Source of the DNA: Oscillospiraceae bacterium
GTDB taxonomy: Bacteria; Bacillota; Clostridia; Oscillospirales; Ruminococcaceae
Direction of reading: 5' to 3'
Length of the DNA stretch: 57,693 nt
Assembly (NCBI GenBank): GCA_017461245.1
Contig: JAFTYW010000002.1
Coordinates: 1 to 57,693 of the forward strand
The position numbers and the translations under genes were made by a program. This document shows, piece by piece, positions 49,325 through 57,555 of this stretch. Below the pieces are notes generated by a model, which saw only the letters and a program-made list of their open reading frames with translations, had not been told where the DNA came from and ran no database searches. Every line of letters begins with the position of its first letter. The stretch's first letter is position 1.

Positions 49325-51352
49325 TCAGAATTTGTTTTTCTTTTTAAGGATAAAGATAACTCCGACTGCCGCACCTGCGCCAAAAACAACCGCGCCTACA
49401 GCTATTAAAATAACGGCAATAGGGGAAACGCCGCCGGTGTTTTGGCCTATCTGAGAACTGATGTTCTCGGAGGCGGTGTCGCCCGTAGGCTCGCTTTCGA
49501 TTTCGGTAAGAATGTTGCTTTCAATCTCACTTGCAACGCTCTGGGTTAAAACGCTTGATGTTTTGTTATCCTCGGCTGTTTTGCTTGAGGTTGTAGTCTG
49601 CGCAGGCTTGCTTGAGGCTGCTCCACTGTGATTAGGCTTGCTCGAAACTGTAACTGCAGGCTTGCTTGATTCAGCGGGCTTGCTCGAAACTGTAACTGTA
49701 GGCTTGCTTGAGGTTGTAGCCTGCACAGGATTGTTCGAGGAGGATAACTTGTTATCATCCTCGTAAACCACCTTTACTCTTTCCTCAAGGATGGCTCTTT
49801 GGAGTGATCCACTGAGCTCAACAGTTTCCCAATATTTTTTTGTTCCTTTATAATTTATCACTAAACCTGAACACTTTGAAAAATCGCCGTTTATCGTGCT
49901 GATACTTTCTGGCAAACTCATCTTTTTGATTATTTCACTATCTATTGATACACTAGCGGCATTTGTTAAAATATTTAATTCAACTAAATTTTTACATCCA
50001 ATAAAATTACTGGCACTAAAATTCTCAACACTACTAGGTATAGTTATGCTTGTAAGATTATTGCAACCAACGAAGGCTCCGGCGCCTATATTGGTAACGC
50101 TAGTTGGGATATTTATACTGGTGAGACCGCTACAGTAGCTGAAAGCCCCGCCACCAATACTAGCGACACTTGCGGGAATATTTATACTGGTAAGACCACT
50201 GCAATCACTGAAAGCGTATTTGTCTATACTTTTGACACTGTTGGGAATGGTTATGCGTTTAAGATTTTTGCAAAAATTAAATGCGTTATCAGCTATGCGC
50301 GTTGCATTTGTTATAACAACCTCTTTTAGTGACGAAGGTACGCAACCAGAGTTATATAAATAAGTTCTTCCACCAAACAAATAACCGAAATGAGTGTTTT
50401 GCGTGCCATTCAAAGCGCTTCCAACAAATGGAATGGTTATTTTTTCAAGGCTATCGCAGCCTTTAAATACAGAATTTCCTATGTCTGTAACGCTGTCAGG
50501 AATAGTAACACTTGTAAGACTGCTACAATCTCGAAAAGCACTCTCGCCTATGTCTGTAACGCTATTAGGTATAGTTATGCTTGTAAGGCTTGTGCAGCCA
50601 CTAAAAGCCTCCTGATCTATGTCTGTAACACCATTAGGTATACTTATGCCTGTAAGATTGCTACAATTTCGAAAAGTGCCCTCGCCTATGCGAATAGTGC
50701 TATCTGGGATAGTTACGCTTGTAAGACTGCTGCAACCATAGAACGCATTATTGCCTATGCTTGTAACGCTGTCAGGAATAGTAACGCCTGTAAGTTTATT
50801 GCAGTTATAAAAAGCGTGATTACTTATACTGGTAATACTGTTAGGAATGATTACGTTTGTGAGCTTGTAACATGAATGAAATGCGCCCTGTGCAATGATT
50901 TTAGTCCCGCTTTTTATTATGTAGTTTCCGGAAAGAGAGTCTTTTTTTGCGCAAATTAAATGTTGTCCAATATAAAGAACACCATTTTCCCAGTTTGAAG
51001 AGTTGTTGTAGTACGCAGTGCCAATAAAAGCCTCCTTCCCTATATCTGTAACACTATTAGGAATTGTTATACTGGCCAGTTTAGAACACGAAGCAAAAGC
51101 ATTACTATGTATGCTTGTAACACCATTCTGAATAATTACTTTTGTTATGTGGCTTTTCCATAGGGGATTAGTATTATATTGAGCCATAGCGCCATTTCCT
51201 GAAATTGTTAATGTATCTCCGTCGAGAGTCCAGGTGCAGTCGCCAGTTGTTCCGCTTGTTGTTGCCGCTTTTGCAGGAATATTGAATACTCCAAGTGAGC
51301 AGATTGAGAGCATTAAGCTTATAGATAATACAACTGATAAAATCTTTTTCAT
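49325..51352 (-). CDS. BspA-like leucine-rich-repeat surface protein
   Basis: A 675-aa protein; ATG 51352 with SD GGAGAGGG, so the longer frame upstream, which runs through REP sequence, is excluded. Signal peptide MKKILSVVLSISLMLSICSLGVFNIPAKA; a short beta-rich head (CTWTLDGDTLTISGNGAM); about 12-14 LRR_5 repeats (SITIPNSVTDIGESAFRDCSSLTSV type, about 23 residues each); then a linker with repeated SSKP and TVSSKPA units; and a C-terminal helix VSPIAVILIAVGAVVFGAGAAVGVIFIL with KKKNKF. BspA-type LRR proteins are surface adhesins of gut bacteria. The helix plus basic tail suggests membrane anchoring. Confidence 0.9.
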   Translation of the reverse strand: MKKILSVVLSISLMLSICSLGVFNIPAKAATTSGTTGDCTWTLDGDTLTISGNGAMAQYNTNPLWKSHITKVIIQNGVTSIHSNAFASCSKLASITIPNSVTDIGKEAFIGTAYYNNSSNWENGVLYIGQHLICAKKDSLSGNYIIKSGTKIIAQGAFHSCYKLTNVIIPNSITSISNHAFYNCNKLTGVTIPDSVTSIGNNAFYGCSSLTSVTIPDSTIRIGEGTFRNCSNLTGISIPNGVTDIDQEAFSGCTSLTSITIPNSVTDIGESAFRDCSSLTSVTIPDSVTDIGNSVFKGCDSLEKITIPFVGSALNGTQNTHFGYLFGGRTYLYNSGCVPSSLKEVVITNATRIADNAFNFCKNLKRITIPNSVKSIDKYAFSDCSGLTSINIPASVASIGGGAFSYCSGLTSINIPTSVTNIGAGAFVGCNNLTSITIPSSVENFSASNFIGCKNLVELNILTNAASVSIDSEIIKKMSLPESISTINGDFSKCSGLVINYKGTKKYWETVELSGSLQRAILEERVKVVYEDDNKLSSSNNPVQATTSSKPTVTVSSKPAESSKPAVTVSSKPNHSGAASSKPAQTTTSSKTAEDNKTSSVLTQSVASEIESNILTEIESEPTGDTASENISSQIGQNTGGVSPIAVILIAVGAVVFGAGAAVGVIFILKKKNKF

Positions 51353-51482
51353 TTTTGTTATCCCTCTCCAACTAAAAAGTGCGGCTACCGAAGCGGCCAC
51401 TAGGCTATTTGGTATTTTTAGTTTACAACAAAATTTTACAAAATGCAACAAAAAACAAAGTTGGCGCGTGTTATTGAAATAA

Positions 51483-51553
51483 TGTAGGGGCGACCATTGG
51501 TCGCCCGTTTTTTGTATAGGGCGTATGGCGGGTGAACACTGTTCGCCCCTACG
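51483..51553. repeat. REP/BIME-like pair, array unit 1
   Basis: TGTAGGGGCGACC..GGTCGCCCG and the inverted GGGTGAACACTGTTCGCCCCTACG.. arm. First of five pairs between the LRR gene and rpe; the array fills most of the gap 51353-52089. Confidence 0.8.
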
Positions 51554-51579
51554 GAGTATTTCGAGCGTTGGTGCTACAT

Positions 51580-51645
51580 TGTAGGGCGCGACCTGCGTGT
51601 CGTGCCGCAAAACAAAACGGAACGACACATAGGTCGTTCCCTACG
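51580..51645. repeat. REP/BIME-like pair, array unit 2
   Basis: TGTAGGGCGCGAC..GTCGTGCC; opposite arm GGAACGAC..GTCGTTCCCTACG. The arms have different stems. Confidence 0.8.
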
Positions 51646-51671
51646 GAGTACAACATACATCGGTATAAAAT

Positions 51672-51732
51672 TGTAGGGTGCGGCGGTTTGTGACGCACCG
51701 CAAAAACGGAATGGATAAATCCATTCCCTACA
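51672..51732. repeat. REP/BIME-like pair, array unit 3
   Basis: TGTAGGGTGCGGCG..CGCACCG; opposite arm GGAATGGA..TCCATTCCCTACA. Confidence 0.8.
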
Positions 51733-51756
51733 AGGTTTCCAACCCTTACATTATGT

Positions 51757-51833
51757 TGTAGGGAGGGGTGTCCCATTTCCCTCCTCCCGCTTTGTTTTGT
51801 ATAGTTTCGGGAGGAGCAAGCCCTTCCCCTACA
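51757..51833. repeat. REP/BIME-like pair, array unit 4
   Basis: TGTAGGGAGGGG..CCCTCCTCCCG; opposite arm CGGGAGGAGCAAGCCCTTCCCCTACA is the imperfect partner. Confidence 0.75.
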
Positions 51834-51858
51834 TCCTATCGAACGGGTGATTTTAAAT

Positions 51859-51935
51859 TGTAGGGGGCGATGCCCACATCGCCCCGAAAATAGATGTGGG
51901 TAATTAGCGGGCGGATGTGGGCATCCGCCCCTACA
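51859..51935. repeat. REP/BIME-like pair, array unit 5
   Basis: TGTAGGGGGCGATG..CATCGCCCCG; opposite arm GGGCGGATGTGGGCATCCGC then CCCTACA. Confidence 0.8.
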
Positions 51936-52025
51936 ATATGAGCGCATACGCGTACTTTAACCGCTTATGTGAAAAACCAACAATATGCGCGGGTGAATTT
52001 TGTGCAATAGTGAAACATATAGAAT

Positions 52026-52054
52026 TTGACGAACGGATAAAAATATGCTAAAAT
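52026..52054 (+). promoter_or_regulatory. Promoter of the rpe-rnf operon
   Basis: TTGACG (52026-52031), 17 bases, TAAAAT (52049-52054), 36 bases before the rpe start. Confidence 0.7.
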
Positions 52055-52089
52055 AAACTGATATAGTTTGTGAATTTGGAGGTATCCTC

Positions 52090-52737
52090 ATGTATATAGT
52101 TTCGCCATCCATCCTCGCCAGCGATTTTTCAAAGCTCGGTTGCGAGGCAGAGGCTGTTTATAACGCGGGAGCACAGTGGCTCCATATAGACGTAATGGAC
52201 GGGCATTTTGTCCCCAACATTACCCTCGGTGCAGATATCGTTAGATCCATAAGACCTCATTCAAAGGCCTTTTTTGACGTTCATCTTATGATAGACGACC
52301 CGCTTTTTTATGCCGAAAGATTTGCCCAGGCGGGAGCAGAGCTTATAACCTTTCATATTGAGGCGCCCTGCGATATAGAGAAAACCATCAGCAAAATAAA
52401 GGAGCTTGGCGTAAAGGTCGGCATTTCGTTAAAGCCCAAAACTCCCGCCGAGGCGATTGCGCCGTACCTTAAGGATATCGACCTTGTTTTAGTTATGACG
52501 GTCGAGCCGGGTTTTGGCGGACAGAAGTTTATGGCGGATATGCTCCCCAAAATAGCCGAGCTTAAAAAGATGATAGACGAGAGCGGAAAAGATATTCTTA
52601 TACAGGTCGACGGCGGAATTGACAAAAACACCGCCCCGCTTGTAAAAGAGGCGGGAGCTACTGTGCTTGTTGCAGGCTCGTCGGTTTTCCGCAGCAACGA
52701 TTATAAAGAGGCAATAGACAGCCTCAAAAATGCTTAA
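52090..52737 (+). CDS. rpe: Ribulose-phosphate 3-epimerase
   Basis: A 215-aa TIM-barrel protein with all family marks: SPSILASDFSKLGCEAEA, WLHIDVMDGHFVPNITLG (metal His/Asp), HLMIDDP, KPKTPAE, VMTVEPGFGGQKF and VDGGIDKNTA. It interconverts ribulose 5-phosphate and xylulose 5-phosphate in the pentose phosphate pathway. SD TTGGAGG. It heads the operon with the Rnf-like genes, 24 bases upstream of rnfC; no functional link is obvious. Confidence 0.95.
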   Translation: MYIVSPSILASDFSKLGCEAEAVYNAGAQWLHIDVMDGHFVPNITLGADIVRSIRPHSKAFFDVHLMIDDPLFYAERFAQAGAELITFHIEAPCDIEKTISKIKELGVKVGISLKPKTPAEAIAPYLKDIDLVLVMTVEPGFGGQKFMADMLPKIAELKKMIDESGKDILIQVDGGIDKNTAPLVKEAGATVLVAGSSVFRSNDYKEAIDSLKNA

Positions 52738-52761
52738 AGCACAAAGGAAAGAGGTGCTCCT

Positions 52762-54027
52762 ATGCGTAGGCTAACCAGCCGAGGACTCTATCTTGAGCAG
52801 TTTAAAGAACCTGCAATTTCCTCGCCTATTGATAGTTTTTTTGACGTAAAAACCGTTTTTCTGCCGGTGTCAAGCGAGCTTTGCGTTTCGGCAAACCAGC
52901 AGCTTGATTGCGGCCAGCTAATATCCCGTGGAATTTATCCCGATTCTATTGACTCATTTGCATCGGTCAAGGGAACTGCGGCAGCCATTGGTGAATTTAA
53001 ATTCGAAAAATTTGAGGGACAGAGCTTTATGCAGCTTGATGCTGATAAGGACTTTGTGGCAACAAGCTTTGAGGAAATTGAACCAAGAGAGCTTACTGAT
53101 GATGAGATCATGTATGCCGCCACCGAGTGTGGAATTTTAAATACCACAGACAAAAGAACCCTTGCTGAGATCTTAGAGCAGTACAAGGGCGGTGTTAAAA
53201 ATCTCGTCATTGACGCGGTTGACGACGAGCCTTATGTCAGCAGCAGAATTTCTCAGCTCCTCTGCCGCACAAAATATATTCCACACGCCATTAAGGCGTT
53301 AAACCGCCTTTTCGGTGCCAAGAATATTCATATCGAGGCTTACGGAAGAAACGGAGATGTTTCTGTCCGCATTCCCCAGAGCGTCGGCAGGTATGCAGTC
53401 AAGGCCTCGCTTGAGGTCTATCCCGTTTCAAGAATGCTGCAGAGCGACGACGATACCGTTTATATTGACATCGGCGCACTTCTCAGCTTTTATTACTCGG
53501 CTATTACCCATAAGCCCTACACCAACACCGTTGTAACGGTGGCGGGTGACTGTGTTAAGAAAAGCCGAAACGTTGAGGTGCCTATCGGAACCTCTATAGG
53601 CGACATTTTAAACTTCTGCGGTCTTAGAAAAAAGCCTGCCCTTATAGTCTTAGGCGGAAGTATGACAGGCTACAGTGTTGACGGAACAGATATTCCTGTC
53701 TTAAAATCGACAAAGGCAATTCTGGCATTCACAGAGGAGCCTGAGTTTGAAACCACTACCTGCGTCGGTTGCGGAAGATGCATAGACGTTTGCCCGCAAA
53801 AACTGCTTCCGTACTACATTTACAGCTATTATCTTGACAATAATATTGAAAAGCTTTACAGACTTTCGGCAGATAAATGCACCGAGTGCGGTTGCTGTTC
53901 CTATATATGTCCCGCCAAGATTGATTTGAGGCAGTATGTGAAACTATCAAGAAGAACGCTACTTAAGGAGATGTGGCAAAATGAACAGGACAGTCAAAAT
54001 AACCAAAGCGCCCTTTCTGAGAAATAG
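52762..54027 (+). CDS. RnfC-like iron-sulphur protein lacking the usual nucleotide/flavin loop
   Basis: A 421-aa protein. The C-terminal half has two intact 4Fe-4S motifs: Cys 334/337/340/344 and 373/376/379/383 (CVGCGRCIDVCP and CTECGCCSYICP). The middle SLBB-like part is present (TVAGDCVKKSRNVEVPIGTSIGDIL). At residues 121-135, where RnfC normally has a glycine-rich GxGGAGFPTHxK loop, the sequence is TECGILNTTDKRTLA. The later NGAECEPY motif is DAVDDEPY (151-158). So NADH oxidation via FMN seems lost, while electron relay by the clusters may remain. The 3' end overlaps rnfD by 47 bases. SD GAGGTG. Confidence 0.8.
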   Translation: MRRLTSRGLYLEQFKEPAISSPIDSFFDVKTVFLPVSSELCVSANQQLDCGQLISRGIYPDSIDSFASVKGTAAAIGEFKFEKFEGQSFMQLDADKDFVATSFEEIEPRELTDDEIMYAATECGILNTTDKRTLAEILEQYKGGVKNLVIDAVDDEPYVSSRISQLLCRTKYIPHAIKALNRLFGAKNIHIEAYGRNGDVSVRIPQSVGRYAVKASLEVYPVSRMLQSDDDTVYIDIGALLSFYYSAITHKPYTNTVVTVAGDCVKKSRNVEVPIGTSIGDILNFCGLRKKPALIVLGGSMTGYSVDGTDIPVLKSTKAILAFTEEPEFETTTCVGCGRCIDVCPQKLLPYYIYSYYLDNNIEKLYRLSADKCTECGCCSYICPAKIDLRQYVKLSRRTLLKEMWQNEQDSQNNQSALSEK

Positions 54028-55018
54028 CGGCACTGTTCAGTCGCTGATGTTCGATATGCTGGTCGCAATGGCGTTTGTTTATATGATGCCTATCTTTTTC
54101 TACGGCTTCAGGGTTCTTAAAAACCTTGTAGTATCCCTTGCCGTTTGCTATTTTGCCGACCTGCTTGTCAGAAGAATAAGGGACGGGAAGTATAATTTCC
54201 TTGACTTTTCGCCGCTTGTGACGGGTGCGATCCTGCCGCTTCTTTTTCCCGCGTCGATCGATATCGGGATAATCGTAATTGCAGACCTGTTTGCAATTTT
54301 AGTGGTCAAGCACCCCTTCGGCGGACTGGGCAACAACCCCTTTAACCCCGCCGCCGCGGCATTCTGCTTTGCGGCAATTTCCTGGTCAGATAAGGTGTTT
54401 GCCTATACCAAGCCTATGCAGTGGCTCAGTGTATTCGGCTCGGTTTCCGAGAACGTGAGATTTTACGAAACAAGCGCTAAGAGCCTGGGCCAAGGCGGAA
54501 AACCGCTCTTTGACTTTTTTGATGTGCTTGTAGGTAACACTCCCGGCGCGGCAGGTGCAACAAGCGTTATAGTAATTTTAGCCGCAGGAGCCTACCTTTT
54601 GTATCGCAAGGCACTAAGCGTTCAGATCTCGGCAGGCGTGCTTATCGGCGCGTCGGTTTTCGCTCTTGTTTTCCCCAGAGCTTCGATAAATGTTTTTGAG
54701 GCTCTTTGGTTTGAGATAACCTCGGGCGTGCTTATCTTCGGCGCTGTCTTTATGGCGACCGAGCCTGTTACAAGCTGTAAGCACCCCTATGCAAAGTGGA
54801 TATACGGTCTTTCGATAGGCGTTCTCACAATGCTTTTCAGACATTTTGGAAAGATGGAGATCGCATTTCCGTTTGCTCTGCTTATCGCAAACTCATTTAC
54901 ACCGTTCCTTGATAAGATCGGTACGGGCATTGACAGATACACGGACCTGACCCCTCGACTTTCCAAAGAGGAAAGACAGGCAGAAAAGCAAAAGGGAGGG
55001 GCAGAAAATGAAGCGTAA
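53981..55018 (+). CDS. RnfD-like membrane subunit
   Basis: A 345-aa protein with about nine membrane helices; the RnfD/NqrB core is clear (GKYNFLDFSPLVTGAILPLLFPASIDIGIIVIADLFAILVVKHPFGGLGNNPFNPAAAAFCF; GNTPGAAGATSVIVILAAGAYLLYRK; GAVFMATEPVTSC). Where family members carry the flavin-attachment motif SGATPL, the sequence here is YETSAKSLGQ (about 162-171), without the Thr in place. SD AAGGAG inside the end of rnfC; its own end overlaps rnfE by 11 bases, so no rnfG lies between. Confidence 0.8.
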   Translation: MNRTVKITKAPFLRNSGTVQSLMFDMLVAMAFVYMMPIFFYGFRVLKNLVVSLAVCYFADLLVRRIRDGKYNFLDFSPLVTGAILPLLFPASIDIGIIVIADLFAILVVKHPFGGLGNNPFNPAAAAFCFAAISWSDKVFAYTKPMQWLSVFGSVSENVRFYETSAKSLGQGGKPLFDFFDVLVGNTPGAAGATSVIVILAAGAYLLYRKALSVQISAGVLIGASVFALVFPRASINVFEALWFEITSGVLIFGAVFMATEPVTSCKHPYAKWIYGLSIGVLTMLFRHFGKMEIAFPFALLIANSFTPFLDKIGTGIDRYTDLTPRLSKEERQAEKQKGGAENEA

Positions 55019-55661
55019 ACAAAAAAACAAGCTGTTTTTAAAGGCCGAAAAAGGCGTTTTAACGGCGGTTAAAAAGCTTATTTTGGAAAATCCCATTCTT
55101 ATAAGCGGTCTGTCGCTTGGCCCCGTTGTTGCGATAAGCCAGAGCCTTAAGGCAGGCGTTTCGCTTTCGGTTGCCTTTGCAATCATTATCGTTCCCGTTC
55201 TGGTGCTTTTTGCGGTAAACCCTATAAAGATTCCCAAAAGCATCCGTGTTATCCTTTGCGCCCTGCTCTCGAGCCTGTTTTTCATTCCTGCTTTCTGGTT
55301 TGCTAAAAACATATTCCCCGAGGTCAGTGACAAGGTCGGCGTTTTTCTTCCGCTGATGGTTGTAAACCCCATCATCACCGCTCATTCGGGCGAGGCGGTT
55401 AGGGACAAGCGCCCGCTCAGAAGCTTGATTGACGGACTTATCACAACCGTCGGCTTCTCCCTTGTAATGATCTTCGTTTCTGCCATAAGAGAGATACTCG
55501 GCAAAGGCACTATCTGGGATAAGCCTATCGGCAATATGCAGAGGAACATTTCCTTCCTCTTGCCTTTTATGGGCTTTATAATTGTCGGCCTGCTTGCCGC
55601 GGGCGCGAGAAGGCTCTCGATGCTTCTCCAAAATAAAGAGAAAGGGGAGAGCGCTAAATGA
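55008..55661 (+). CDS. RnfE-like membrane subunit without cluster cysteines
   Basis: A 217-aa protein with six predicted helices and the RnfE outline (NPILISGLSLGPVVAISQSLKAG; GVFLPLMVVNPIITAHSGEAV; FVSAIREILGKGTIW). The two Cys that normally bind the intramembrane 2Fe-2S cluster are replaced: Gly at about 38 in the GLCP position (SLGP), and Pro at about 121 in the VNC position (VVNP). It shares four bases (ATGA) with the rnfA start. Membrane. Confidence 0.8.
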   Translation: MKRKQKNKLFLKAEKGVLTAVKKLILENPILISGLSLGPVVAISQSLKAGVSLSVAFAIIIVPVLVLFAVNPIKIPKSIRVILCALLSSLFFIPAFWFAKNIFPEVSDKVGVFLPLMVVNPIITAHSGEAVRDKRPLRSLIDGLITTVGFSLVMIFVSAIREILGKGTIWDKPIGNMQRNISFLLPFMGFIIVGLLAAGARRLSMLLQNKEKGESAK

Positions 55662-56269
55662 TGCAGTTTTTGTTTGATTTCTTTATAGCCGCAGTCGCGG
55701 CGGTGTTTATTGAAAACACCATTTTCACAAGAGGTCTCGGCGCCAGCCGAATGCTTATGGCGGTAAAGACCCCGAGAACAATGTTCAAATTCAGCATTAT
55801 GCTGACCTCTATTACGACCCTTTCGGGCCTGCTTGGCTGGGGTGTAAACCTGCTTATAAGAAAAAGTCCTATAAGGCTTTATATCGAGCCGCTGGTTTTT
55901 GTAATAGTTCTTATCGCGGTTTATGTTATCTACAGCGTCGTTCTGTATTTCGTTTTGCCCCAATCCTATCGCAAAATGAGCGAAATTCTGCTGCTTGCAG
56001 TTTTTAACTGTGCCGCTCTCGGTGCAATACTCCTGCCCGCGCACAACTCGGTTATAAGCGCCGAGGTTTCGCTCGCTTCCTGGCTCGGCTTTTCTTTTGG
56101 AACGGGCGTTGCATTCTTCTTGGCAACCGTTCTGGTCTTTGAGGGAACGAGAAAACTGAGAGGAACGCAGGTTCCTGCTGCCTTCAGAGGCCTTCCTGCA
56201 ACACTTATTTATATTGGTATACTGTCCCTTGCGTTTTACGGTCTAATCGGGCACGAGCTGCCCTTCTAA
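55658..56269 (+). CDS. RnfA-like membrane subunit with one of two cluster cysteines
   Basis: A 203-aa protein with six helices and the inverted-topology relationship to RnfE usual for the pair. The first half reads FIENTIFTRGLGASRMLMAVKT, where RnfA normally has NNFVLSRFLGICPFLG: Ser at about 30 replaces Cys. The second half keeps VFNCAALG (Cys 118). RnfB should follow in a standard operon but does not; a DUF4015-like gene comes next, 25 bases on. Confidence 0.8.
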   Translation: MMQFLFDFFIAAVAAVFIENTIFTRGLGASRMLMAVKTPRTMFKFSIMLTSITTLSGLLGWGVNLLIRKSPIRLYIEPLVFVIVLIAVYVIYSVVLYFVLPQSYRKMSEILLLAVFNCAALGAILLPAHNSVISAEVSLASWLGFSFGTGVAFFLATVLVFEGTRKLRGTQVPAAFRGLPATLIYIGILSLAFYGLIGHELPF

Positions 56270-56294
56270 TCTTTGAAAAAGGGGAGATTAAGAA

Positions 56295-57509
56295 TTGAGA
56301 TCCCGCAGAAATAAGGGTGTAAAAATTCAAAAATACGATAGGATATTTGATAGCTCATCTCGCCGCAGAAACAGAAAGATAAAAAATGCCGTGGTCTCTG
56401 TTTTGGTGATTGCGCTGCTGATTTTTGTCGGCTACAGCATTTCGGGCCCGCTTGTAAATCTCTTTAAGGGAGAAAAGACCGAGCGCCCTAATAGTAGTTC
56501 GTCGCAGGTGTTATCTGCGTCATCGGTTTCGTCCTCGATATCAAAAGTCGAGCCCGAAGTAGAGCAGGTCGACCTAAAGATAGCCTACCTGCCGCTCGAA
56601 GTTGCAAAAAATGCAGAAAATCTCTCGGCTTATCTTGAAAAAGTAAAGTCTTTGGGTTATAATGCAGTTGTTTTGAGCCTAAAGGATGAGGACGGCACGA
56701 TTTACTACAAAACCACTAACGAAATGGCAATTTCGGTTGGAGCGGTATCTACTGCCGCTATTGAAAACCTTTCTGAAATCGTCACAAAGATAAAGGGTGC
56801 TTCGCTTATCCCTGTTGCAGAGATAAACGCTTTCAAGGATAAGATCGCAACCAAGAATGCCGATGCAAAAATTCAGTATGCAGGGCAGGAGGGCTGGAGT
56901 TGGCTTGATGCCGAAAACGGCAAGCCTTGGCTCAATCCTTACAGCGATGCGGCGCAAGGCTATGTTACGGCGCTCGCCTGCGAGCTTGCCCAGCTTGGCT
57001 TTGAAAACGTTATGGTTTCGAGTGTAATGTTCCCGTCTGTGTTTAGGCTTGTTTCTACAAACTTCGGACCGCTTGAGGCAACCGTTTCGCACAAGGACAT
57101 TTTAAGTCAGTACACTGCTGACTTGAAAACTGCCTTAAACGATAAGGGCGCAAAGCTCATCCTTTCCTACAATGCCGCATCTGCATTGCAGGAGGATAAT
57201 GTTATCTACGGCGGAGCCGATCCCAAAACCTTCTCGGCGGATATATATGTTGCACAGGTCGGTGCTGATGTCGTCAGCTTCTCTAACGAGAGTCAAGTAG
57301 AGGGCGAGCCGACGCAAAAAGATAAAATTGACGTTTTTGTCGAGCAGACCCTTGAGGACAACAGAGAAAGAAAAATTATTATTGCAGTTACTCTCCCAAG
57401 CGGAGAAAATGCACCCGCAGTTACAAAAGAACAGATAGATTCTGTTAAAAATGCCATCACAGACTGCGGTTATTATTTCCTTGATAAAAGCGGAAACTAC
57501 GTAGGTTGA
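56295..57509 (+). CDS. Membrane-anchored DUF4015-type putative glycoside hydrolase
   Basis: A 404-aa protein; TTG start at 56295 with SD GGGGAG. A basic N-terminus is followed by a membrane helix (AVVSVLVIALLIFVGYSISGPLV, about 33-55), a Ser-rich linker and a TIM-barrel-like domain with LSAYLEKVKSLGYNAVVLSLKDEDGTIYY, LIPVAEINAFKD, GWSWLDAENGKPWLNPYSDAAQGYVTALACELAQLGFENVMVSSVMFP and KLILSYNAASA. This fits the DUF4015 putative glycosyl-hydrolase family. It is likely extracytoplasmic, facing the wall. It is last in the rpe-rnf-like run before an Ldh2-type gene. Confidence 0.75.
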   Translation: MRSRRNKGVKIQKYDRIFDSSSRRRNRKIKNAVVSVLVIALLIFVGYSISGPLVNLFKGEKTERPNSSSSQVLSASSVSSSISKVEPEVEQVDLKIAYLPLEVAKNAENLSAYLEKVKSLGYNAVVLSLKDEDGTIYYKTTNEMAISVGAVSTAAIENLSEIVTKIKGASLIPVAEINAFKDKIATKNADAKIQYAGQEGWSWLDAENGKPWLNPYSDAAQGYVTALACELAQLGFENVMVSSVMFPSVFRLVSTNFGPLEATVSHKDILSQYTADLKTALNDKGAKLILSYNAASALQEDNVIYGGADPKTFSADIYVAQVGADVVSFSNESQVEGEPTQKDKIDVFVEQTLEDNRERKIIIAVTLPSGENAPAVTKEQIDSVKNAITDCGYYFLDKSGNYVG

Positions 57510-57555
57510 GAGCGTAGTCCCGTTTTTATAAATAATTTTATAGGAGTGAAAACCC

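Noticed and set aside
51353-51628. N-terminal extension of the LRR protein frame
   Set aside because: It reads through REP hairpins; a signal peptide and a strong ribosome site define the start at 51352.
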